64,000 nt of DNA, from positions 393,390 through 457,389 of the forward strand of contig NZ_FNQN01000001.1 in assembly GCF_900107645.1 (NCBI RefSeq), read 5' to 3'. Shown here piece after piece: positions 18,841 through 25,368 of the stretch. The notes beneath the pieces are model-generated. The model was not told the DNA's origin and did no database searches. It saw only the letters and a list, made by a program, of their open reading frames with translations. Origin of the DNA: Desulfuromusa kysingii (GTDB lineage: Bacteria > Desulfobacterota > Desulfuromonadia > Desulfuromonadales > Geopsychrobacteraceae). Each line of letters begins with the position of its first letter. Within the stretch, counting starts at the first letter, position 1. The translations under genes were made by a program, and so were the position numbers.

Positions 18841-19623
18841 TTATTTTGGGTAACCCAATCGGGTTGAAAGTTCAGCAGCCGCTTTGAGAACCAGTGGCAC
18901 AAGTTCGCTCTCTGTCCGCGCGTTACTGACCCGCATGGTTGGCCCAGAAACGCTGATTGAACCGACAATGCGCCGGGTATAATCGCGGATCGGCGCTGCA
19001 ATACAGCGAACCCCAAGGTCGAGTTCTTCATCGTCAAAGGCATAACCCTGCTCACGGATCTTCGCCAGTTCTGCGCTGATCTCCTCAGGGGTACAGATCG
19101 TTGTCGGCGTGTGCTGGGTGAGCTTCACCCCGCCCAAGAGTGATTCTAACTCTTCCTCAGTCATGAACGCCATATGCACTTTTCCCGCGGCCGTGCAATA
19201 TGCCGGGAGTCTTGAACCGACTCGAGAAACAACCCTGACAGTAAGATTTGTCTCGACAACATCGAGATAGACAATGTGATTTTCTTTGTAGATGGCAACA
19301 TATGCGGTTTCGTTGCAGTCTTCGACGATTTGCTCCAGGATTGGCTTTGCTTGACGCAACAGGCCCATTTGTTTAATAAATGTTTGTCCCAATTCCAGAG
19401 CCTTTAGCCCCAGACGGTAATTTTCAGTCGCCTTGTTCTGCTCAATATAACCACGCGATTCAAGAGTTGCCAATAATCGAAATACATTGTTTTTATGAAG
19501 TTTCAACCGCTTGCTAAGCTCAGTCACACCAAGCTCATCAACATCGTCATGAAATTGCTCGAGTAGATCGAGTGCATGTGAAACTGCTTGAATGATATAT
19601 TCGGATTTATCTTTTTTGACCAT
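18841..19623 (-). CDS. IclR-family transcriptional regulator
   Basis: 260 residues: N-terminal winged helix (AVSHALDLLEQFHD, VTELSKRLKLHKNNVFRLLATLESRGYIEQ) and C-terminal IclR effector domain (ETAYVAIYKENHIVYLD, RLPAYCTAAGKVHMA, GVRCIAAPIRD). IclR proteins usually control a neighbouring catabolic operon by binding a small carboxylate or aromatic, but none is obvious here; the hydrolase downstream is the only close candidate. The regulator's own promoter (19666-19695) with an adjacent inverted repeat is visible, suggesting autoregulation. Confidence 0.93.
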   Translation of the reverse strand: MVKKDKSEYIIQAVSHALDLLEQFHDDVDELGVTELSKRLKLHKNNVFRLLATLESRGYIEQNKATENYRLGLKALELGQTFIKQMGLLRQAKPILEQIVEDCNETAYVAIYKENHIVYLDVVETNLTVRVVSRVGSRLPAYCTAAGKVHMAFMTEEELESLLGGVKLTQHTPTTICTPEEISAELAKIREQGYAFDDEELDLGVRCIAAPIRDYTRRIVGSISVSGPTMRVSNARTESELVPLVLKAAAELSTRLGYPK

Positions 19624-19665
19624 AACTCTTGTATCCCTCTTGTCTCTTGTTGATTAATGGCGCCG

Positions 19666-19695
19666 ATACTAGCCTTGAGAAGATCCTGCTGTCAA
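19666..19695 (-). promoter_or_regulatory. Sigma70-type promoter of the IclR-family gene
   Basis: On the minus strand TTGACA (19695-19690) is followed after 18 bp by TAGTAT (19671-19666), about 43 bp before the start codon. A flanking inverted repeat AGGTA/TACCT (19703-19707 and 19727-19731) lies just upstream of the -35. Confidence 0.65.
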
Positions 19696-19779
19696 GCAGT
19701 ATAGGTATGTTTACAAAGAGTTTTTGTACCTGTTTGCAACTATAGAATGCTGTTCTATTTTTGTCAAACGAAAGTGGTC

Positions 19780-21015
19780 TTAATTTTGATTATTTGTTGC
19801 CGTCACAAGTGGGTTAACTGCAGTTGTTTCTTTCATTAATTCTCGCAAAACGCTGGTGGCGTAACTTCCTTTAGGTAGGCAGAATTTCAGGGTTAAGTGT
19901 TGTTCTCCAAGCTCCTGAACTTTTGCATCAACGATCGGGACTCGCAGTGGACGGCGTTCACCTGTCATGGTTAATCCTTGTGGCAGTTTCCAGCTGTCAA
20001 GAGTTAATCCTCTCTGTTGCAACAAGGTTTCTTCTATTTGACCGACTTCCCCCATGGCAAGCATGACTTTGCTGCCGAATAACGGTGCGGAAGGGCTAAT
20101 CTCAAAGCTACAGACCCGGGGCTGTTCTTTGCTTGCGTTTTCGACCCTGAAGCAGGATCCGTTGCTGTGTTTGACGGCGATATCACCGTCAAACAGTTGG
20201 TCCAGGGTTGGCAGACGCTGAAAAAGCAGCTGGTCAAACAAGAGAGATTGTGACGCGGAGAGATAGAGTCGGAGTAAGTTCCGGGGTAAAGAGGTCACCG
20301 CTGTTTGCATGGATTTGCCATCCAGTAACATCTGTAAGAGACGTCTCTCATCAACCATTTTTTTTGGTAAGCAGGTGATGGCGGCTTGCAATTCACCTTG
20401 CCGATAGAGCTGTGCTGCCCTTTTCCAATCCGGGTTGCGGATCAGTTGTGGATCACCGATAAAGCTATGGCAAAACTGGACGAATTTTTTCTGCAGGAAG
20501 AGTTGTCCAAGTTCTGCTGAGTTGCCGAGAATTCCATAGCGTTGCTCGCCAAAAAAATTGGGAACCCCCCGTTGCTGTAATTGTTTCAGGATCGCTTCGG
20601 CCTGTGGCAGAGGCTGCTTGTGGAGGTGGCGCAGAATAATGGTAAAGCGGTTTCCGGCAAGATGACCGAGGCGGAGTTTGTTGGTATGACGCTCTATCTT
20701 GAGGATTTTTACGTTGTTGATGTTTAACTTGCCAAGTTTGTCAATCTTATTGAAGGGGATGGAGATCATTTGCCGGGTGAGGGCGCGAGCATCTTTTAAC
20801 CCCGCGTAACCGATATCCCGATCTCTGATATTGAGTATTTGGGAGAGATGAGACAAAAGTTCACGGGTGGTCATGGCGGTTTTTTCAACCCAGAGGTAGA
20901 GGTGTTCTCCCTTACCAGAACATGGGTAGAGGGGGATCTCTTCTACCTGAAAATCTTCAGGGGTCTGCTTGTAAGTGCCGCCAATCCCGGGGATGTCTGC
21001 CGTTAACCAATTCAA
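19780..21015 (-). CDS. truD: tRNA pseudouridine(13) synthase TruD
   Basis: Converts U13 of tRNA(Glu) to pseudouridine. 411 residues from a TTG start at 21015. That start is favoured because AAGGA lies 6 nt upstream, it leaves only 2 nt to the trmB stop, and the protein then begins at the family N-terminus; an ATG at 21102 would overlap trmB by 85 bp. TruD motifs: TPEDFQVEE, the catalytic-aspartate block YAGLKDARALTRQ, LGHLAGNRFTIIL, PNFFGEQRYGI. Part of a cytochrome c > trmB > truD run. Confidence 0.93.
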   Translation of the reverse strand: MNWLTADIPGIGGTYKQTPEDFQVEEIPLYPCSGKGEHLYLWVEKTAMTTRELLSHLSQILNIRDRDIGYAGLKDARALTRQMISIPFNKIDKLGKLNINNVKILKIERHTNKLRLGHLAGNRFTIILRHLHKQPLPQAEAILKQLQQRGVPNFFGEQRYGILGNSAELGQLFLQKKFVQFCHSFIGDPQLIRNPDWKRAAQLYRQGELQAAITCLPKKMVDERRLLQMLLDGKSMQTAVTSLPRNLLRLYLSASQSLLFDQLLFQRLPTLDQLFDGDIAVKHSNGSCFRVENASKEQPRVCSFEISPSAPLFGSKVMLAMGEVGQIEETLLQQRGLTLDSWKLPQGLTMTGERRPLRVPIVDAKVQELGEQHLTLKFCLPKGSYATSVLRELMKETTAVNPLVTATNNQN

Positions 21016-21017
21016 TT

Positions 21018-21701
21018 TTAGTCCTTGGCCCAGCGAAGTCTGAACCCTTTGCTGAGGTTGGGTTCTGGAATCTGGAGGCCGGATTTCTTGCAATAGCGGC
21101 ACAGATAGATAGGCTGACCAAGGTCCAGAAAACGTTGCATATATTTCGAAATCGGATAATCGCCGAGATTGTGTGTAAAAGGGGTTGACGCAAGATTTTC
21201 AAAGCGCTGTTCCTGGCTCAGGAGCTCTGCCGCAGATTCTCCATAGTCGGCAAAATCGGTACAAAAATTTAATTGGCCAGCGTCATGTAAACAGTAGAGA
21301 GCCAGATCGAGAAAATCCTGATTCAACAACCTCCGCTTGCGTTGTCTTTTTTTGGGCCAAGGATCGGGACAGTTAATGTAAATTGCGTTCAAACTGTTTT
21401 CTCCCAGATAATTGTGCATCAGGTACCGAGCTTCAATCCTCATCATTAAGATGTTTGTCAGCCCAGAACGCTCAATTCTGTTGCAGGTTTGACGACACCC
21501 TTGGTTAAAGATATCGATAGCAACAAAATTTTGTTCTGGGTGCCGAGCGGCAATCTGTACCACGAAGTCACCGATGCCACATCCAATTTCAAGGGCTAGT
21601 GGGTTATTATTGCCAAACAGGGCGTGGAAACTGCCGGCATCTTTTAACCGTGCTTCGGGGATAAATATCGGTGATGTGATCAAGGTCATTCGTTGGGGCA
21701 T
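21018..21701 (-). CDS. trmB: tRNA (guanine-N7-)-methyltransferase
   Basis: Makes m7G46 in tRNA variable loops with SAM. 227 residues from the ATG at 21701 (AGAAGAG upstream); an in-frame longer start would overlap the cytochrome gene. Motifs: LALEIGCGIGDFVV, the NxxDPWxKKRxxKRR-type block CPDPWPKKRQRKRRL, and CTDFADYGES. A cysteine precedes the usual DPWP. The C-terminus carries an extra CxxC-like stretch (YLCRYCKKSG) that is not a standard TrmB feature I recall. truD follows after 2 nt, so two tRNA-modification genes are coupled. Confidence 0.9.
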   Translation of the reverse strand: MPQRMTLITSPIFIPEARLKDAGSFHALFGNNNPLALEIGCGIGDFVVQIAARHPEQNFVAIDIFNQGCRQTCNRIERSGLTNILMMRIEARYLMHNYLGENSLNAIYINCPDPWPKKRQRKRRLLNQDFLDLALYCLHDAGQLNFCTDFADYGESAAELLSQEQRFENLASTPFTHNLGDYPISKYMQRFLDLGQPIYLCRYCKKSGLQIPEPNLSKGFRLRWAKD

Positions 21702-21723
21702 GGTCTCTTCTTCTCTATCGGGG

Positions 21724-22056
21724 TTAAGGAAGGCTGTACAGATATTCACTGATACGGTCGAGGTCTTCCTCTAATAGCGGTCGGTAACTGGGCATAAATC
21801 CCCCTGTCCTGTCCGCCGGTTCAACAATCAATTGGGCCTTGATTTGTTGCGCTGACATGCGACTGCCAATCTGGGTTAGATCCGCAGCCAGAGATCCCCC
21901 TTCGGCACCGATGGTATGGCAGCCTTTGCAACCAAGGACATTGATTAGTTCCAAGGTCGGGTCGATTTGAGCCGATTTATCCGCAGCAGTCGCCAGAGTA
22001 ACAAGAAATAATGAAGATATTATCAGGACTATGATTTTAAATTGTTTCGTTCGCAC
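21724..22056 (-). CDS. Small exported monohaem c-type cytochrome
   Basis: 110 residues. N-terminal signal peptide (IIVLIISSLFLVTLATAAD) directs it to the periplasm. One haem-binding CxxCH (LGCKGCHTIG near residue 45) and a probable axial methionine in GGFMPSYRP near residue 89 make it a class I small cytochrome c. It likely shuttles electrons, but the partner is unknown. It stands 22 bp upstream of trmB; the pairing with tRNA-modification genes looks positional rather than functional. Confidence 0.9.
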   Translation of the reverse strand: MRTKQFKIIVLIISSLFLVTLATAADKSAQIDPTLELINVLGCKGCHTIGAEGGSLAADLTQIGSRMSAQQIKAQLIVEPADRTGGFMPSYRPLLEEDLDRISEYLYSLP

Positions 22057-22216
22057 TGATTTCTCCCTCTATTTTTATAGCCGCAATTTATACCTTCACT
22101 CTCTCTACATTGCAATCGATTCTGTCTGCTCAACGTCAGTAAATTGGTTGCAATCAATCCAACCGAGGATTAACCTTATCAGGTTGTCTTGTCGAGTCAT
22201 TGTTTAGGAGTAAAAA

Positions 22217-23371
22217 ATGCAAATACCGATTTCGAAACGTGCCAAACTGGTCGAACCTTTTCTGGCAATGGAGTTAATGGAGCGCGCGAAAGAATTAGAA
22301 ACAGCCGGTCAAGATGTTATCTATCTCTGTCTGGGAGAGCCAGATTTTAATACTCCTGCGGCAATTTTGGCAGCAACTGGACAAGCTTTGGCTGAGGGGG
22401 CAACCTCATATACCCATTCTCTTGGTCTGCTGGAGTTGCGCCAAGAAATTTGTCGTCACTATCTTAACTATTATGGCGTCAAGATTGTCCCTGATCAGGT
22501 GATTGTTTCTTCTGGAACCAGTCCCTTAATGCTGCTCCTTTTTTCTACCCTTTTGGATCAAGGGGATGAGTTGATTCTTACCGATCCGGGCTACGCATGC
22601 TATCCGGGCTTTGTGAAATTTTCCGGTGGGGCACCGGTGTTGTTGAAGACCGCAGCCAAAGACGGCTTTCAACCGAAGGTTGATCAAGTTAAGGCCCTGA
22701 TGACTGAGAAAACTCGTGGCTTGTTGATCAACTCTCCTTCTAATCCTGCGGGATCTGTCTTGTCTGGGGAGGAGATGCAAGCTCTGGCACAACTGCCTAT
22801 TCCCATTATCTCTGATGAAATTTATCATGGTTTAACTTATCATGGGGAAGAACGCTGCATTTTGGAATTTACCGAAAATGCCTTTGTCCTTGGCGGATTT
22901 TCAAAAGCATACGCGATGACCGGTTGGCGGTTGGGGTTCCTGATTTCACCTCTGTCTTGTATTCGTACCTTGCAAACGTTGCATCAGAACTTTTTGATTT
23001 GTGCCAACCATTTTGTTCAACGTGGTGGAATTGCGGCACTGCAACAATGTGATGATGAAGTCGACGCTATGCGTTCTGTGTACGATAAACGCCGCATAGC
23101 GTTGGTGGCAGGTTTACGTGAGCTTGGTTTTGGTGTCCATTTTGAGCCTCAAGGGGCTTTTTATGTCCTTGCTGATGCTCGACATATTGATGGCAATTCA
23201 CAAAGACTGGCACTTGATATCCTTGAAAAAACGGGAGTTGCTGTGACTCCTGGAGTAGATTTTGGCCAAGGAGCTGAAGGGTTTCTACGTTTCTCCTATA
23301 CCCGGCCACTGACAGAGATTACGGTGGCATTACAGCGGCTCGGAGTTTACCTGCGACAACGGGGACATTAA
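22217..23371 (+). CDS. PLP-dependent class I/II aminotransferase
   Basis: 384 residues, fold type I aminotransferase of the AspC/PatA kind. Substrate-side N-terminus (CLGEPDFNTP), PLP-contact region (SSGTSPLMLLLF, NSPSNPAGSVLSGEE, ISDEIYHGL), Schiff-base lysine in GGFSKAYAMTGWRLGF near residue 234, and C-terminal FLRFSYTRP. Strong TAGGAG site. The next gene is DAHP synthase, suggesting a role in aromatic amino acid synthesis, though aspartate or alanine specificity is equally possible from sequence. Confidence 0.92.
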   Translation: MQIPISKRAKLVEPFLAMELMERAKELETAGQDVIYLCLGEPDFNTPAAILAATGQALAEGATSYTHSLGLLELRQEICRHYLNYYGVKIVPDQVIVSSGTSPLMLLLFSTLLDQGDELILTDPGYACYPGFVKFSGGAPVLLKTAAKDGFQPKVDQVKALMTEKTRGLLINSPSNPAGSVLSGEEMQALAQLPIPIISDEIYHGLTYHGEERCILEFTENAFVLGGFSKAYAMTGWRLGFLISPLSCIRTLQTLHQNFLICANHFVQRGGIAALQQCDDEVDAMRSVYDKRRIALVAGLRELGFGVHFEPQGAFYVLADARHIDGNSQRLALDILEKTGVAVTPGVDFGQGAEGFLRFSYTRPLTEITVALQRLGVYLRQRGH

Positions 23372-23397
23372 ACGGAAACACATAGATTAACACCTAG

Positions 23398-23420
23398 AAG
23401 GGTGATCTCACCCTTTCTCT
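23398..23420 (+). terminator. Hairpin plus T-run between aminotransferase and aroF (possible attenuator)
   Basis: AAGGGTGA (23398-23405) and TCACCCTT (23408-23415) form a tight stem followed by TCTCTTTTT, ending just before the AAGGAG ribosome site of aroF. It looks like an intrinsic terminator placed in a leader. Confidence 0.5.
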
Positions 23421-23435
23421 TTTTAAGGAGTTTTT

Positions 23436-24443
23436 ATGCTGATTGTTATGCACCATCAAGCCACAAAAGAACAGGTTGATCAGATTATTGCTGCGGTTGA
23501 ATTGATGGGGCTGACTGCCGAACCCATCCCCGGGAGCTTGCGGACCGCAATCGGTGTCCTCGGAAATCAGGGCTATGTCGATGATGCGACTATCCGCACC
23601 TTACCGGGAGTGCGGGAAACAATTCATGTGAGTAAACCATATAAGATGGTGTCGCGTGATTTTCATCCGGTCTCCTCGGTTGTTGATGTCGCTGGTGTCA
23701 AATTCGGTGATGGCCATCTGCCAGTGATTATTGCTGGTCCCTGTTCTATTGAAACTTCAGAGCAGATGTTTGCTGCAGCAGCAGAAGTGAAAGCAGGTGG
23801 TGGTCAGATGTTGCGCGGTGGAGCTTTTAAACCACGTACCGGGCCCCACTCTTTTCAAGGGCTTGGTGTCGAAGGGTTGAAGTATCTGCAACAGGCCGGC
23901 CGTTCACAAGGGTTGCCGGTGGTGACTGAAGTGATGCGGATTGAGCAACTGGATACGGTTTGCCAATATGCTGACATGTTGCAGATTGGTGCCAGAAATA
24001 TGCAAAATTTTGATTTGCTGAAAGAGGTTGGTAAAACCCGCCATCCGGTTCTTCTCAAGCGTGGTATGAGTGCGACAATTGAAGAATTTTTAGCAGCCGC
24101 TGAGTATATTCTTGCTGAAGGTAACCCCAATATTGTCCTCTGTGAGCGTGGCATTCGAACCTTTGAAAAAGAGACTCGAAATACCTTGGATTTATCGGTA
24201 GTGCCGTTGGTTCGTGAGATGAGTCACCTGCCGATCATCGTTGATCCCAGCCACGCAACCGGGAAACGGATGCTGGTGCCGGTTATGAGTAAGGCGGCGT
24301 TAGTTGCTGGTGCTCATGGGGTGATGATGGAAGTGCACCCTAACCCCGCCATGGCTCTTTGTGACGGTGCACAGAGTTTGTCCGGAGCCGATTTTGCAGC
24401 GTTGATGCAGGAAATCAATCAGCTTCTGGACTTTTTGAACTAA
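23436..24443 (+). CDS. aroF: 3-deoxy-7-phosphoheptulonate (DAHP) synthase, type I-beta
   Basis: First step of the shikimate pathway: condenses phosphoenolpyruvate with erythrose-4-phosphate. 335 residues. The first 70 or so form the ferredoxin-like regulatory domain of Thermotoga-type enzymes (MLIVMHHQATKEQVDQII), which can mediate feedback by tyrosine or phenylalanine. The barrel has VIIAGPCSIE, GGAFKPRTGPHSFQG, QIGARNMQNFDLL, VLLKRGM and the metal-binding DPSHATGKR and EVHPNP. Good AAGGAG site. Follows the aminotransferase with a hairpin in between. Confidence 0.96.
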   Translation: MLIVMHHQATKEQVDQIIAAVELMGLTAEPIPGSLRTAIGVLGNQGYVDDATIRTLPGVRETIHVSKPYKMVSRDFHPVSSVVDVAGVKFGDGHLPVIIAGPCSIETSEQMFAAAAEVKAGGGQMLRGGAFKPRTGPHSFQGLGVEGLKYLQQAGRSQGLPVVTEVMRIEQLDTVCQYADMLQIGARNMQNFDLLKEVGKTRHPVLLKRGMSATIEEFLAAAEYILAEGNPNIVLCERGIRTFEKETRNTLDLSVVPLVREMSHLPIIVDPSHATGKRMLVPVMSKAALVAGAHGVMMEVHPNPAMALCDGAQSLSGADFAALMQEINQLLDFLN

Positions 24444-24470
24444 GTGAATTCAGAGGTGTCTGGCTAAAAA

Positions 24471-24506
24471 AAATGCCGGCTGGCTACGTATAGCCAGTCG
24501 GCATTT
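24471..24506. terminator. Strong bidirectional terminator after aroF
   Basis: AAATGCCGGCTGGCTA (24471-24486) pairs with TAGCCAGTCGGCATTT (24491-24506) with one mismatch and a 4-nt loop; A-run before and T-rich sequence after. It serves convergent aroF and the zinc-ribbon pair. Confidence 0.85.
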
Positions 24507-24529
24507 ATTGAGTGCTTATCCCGTAGTTC

Positions 24530-24730
24530 TTAAGCGTGGATGGGCTCAAGGGCAAGATTCCAGTTTTCAATGGCTTCTTCGAGGCTGTCACCTGTTGCCA
24601 TATATTCGCAATCATCATTGTTACAATATATCCCCCAGTTGCTGCGGGGAGCGTAAGAACAGGGGCCAAAAACTTTGACTTGACCACCACATCGACAAGG
24701 AGCAGGTTGTTTGACGTTCAGGTTTTCCAT
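24530..24730 (-). CDS. Small zinc-ribbon protein, Lar-like
   Basis: 66 residues. Pattern CRCGG ... W ... CNNDDC ... EEAIENWN, the layout of the short Lar-type zinc ribbons (restriction alleviation protein family, named from a prophage gene). Whether it has any anti-restriction role here is unknown; many chromosomal relatives have no known function. The ATG at 24730 is chosen for AAGGAAA upstream. It is preceded 27 bp upstream by another tiny zinc-ribbon gene on the same strand, so the two are probably co-transcribed. Confidence 0.75.
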   Translation of the reverse strand: MENLNVKQPAPCRCGGQVKVFGPCSYAPRSNWGIYCNNDDCEYMATGDSLEEAIENWNLALEPIHA

Positions 24731-24757
24731 GATTGATTTCCTTTTCACTGTTGTTAG

Positions 24758-24970
24758 TTAAGCAGCCCAGGTGTAATCATCAGCTTCAACACATTCACTC
24801 TGTCCTTCAATAAACGATAAGAGTTGGGTGTCAACAATCATATCAGCATGACCATGGTTAATTGACCAGCTGCTGTCGCAGGCCGAACATTCAACCAGAC
24901 TCTCGTTGAATTGATCTGATTTGATTTCGAGGGTCATTTGTTCATAGCTACCACAGATTGGACATCTCAT
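24758..24970 (-). CDS. Small acidic zinc-ribbon protein, function unknown
   Basis: 70 residues beginning with a ribbon: MRCPICGS, then VECSACDSSW about 20 residues later (two CxxC pairs). The C-terminal half is acidic without further motifs. Good ribosome site (AAGGATACC before ATG). Pairs with the Lar-like gene downstream. I do not recognise a family. Confidence 0.75.
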   Translation of the reverse strand: MRCPICGSYEQMTLEIKSDQFNESLVECSACDSSWSINHGHADMIVDTQLLSFIEGQSECVEADDYTWAA

Positions 24971-25368
24971 TCTGGTATCCTTTCGCTTATGTAGTTATTA
25001 TTACTTCAAGTTGGTTATTTGCCCTCTCTTGTACTATTTGTCGCTATGCGAAGTCAACAGTAACCGGTTGAAAAACGTATAAATTACACTAGGTTATGTC
25101 GATTTACGTTCTACTGTTCATACTGGCAGTTTATTTGTCTGTTGGCGTAGAGAAGAGAATGGTACGTAAAAGTCTTAACTATTTGTTTTTATTAATAACG
25201 GCAGGGTATACAGCGGTTTTATAGGCGTTTCCTGTAGAATGTGGGGGCGGTTATTCCCCATAAAATTTAGTGTGAAGAGAAAACTTTTAGTTATCCTAAA
25301 CACTCATATATGAATGATCATTGTTGTGGTAAACATAGGCAAGAGGGTTTTCTTGTTTCTGACATTTA
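24971..25368. other. 398-bp gap before priA
   Basis: Contains the promoter region of the minus-strand zinc-ribbon pair, a possible 42-codon hydrophobic reading frame (25096-25224) and the leader of priA. No RNA gene or repeat recognised. Confidence 0.6.
25096..25224 (+). CDS. Possible 42-residue membrane microprotein
   Basis: Reads MSIYVLLFILAVYLSVGVEK, then a basic turn (RMVRKS) and a second hydrophobic stretch (YLFLLITAGYTAVL). Two short membrane helices around a positive loop is a plausible small membrane protein. Against it, the only ribosome-like sequence is AGG two bases before the ATG. No family recognised. Confidence 0.25.
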   Translation: MSIYVLLFILAVYLSVGVEKRMVRKSLNYLFLLITAGYTAVL

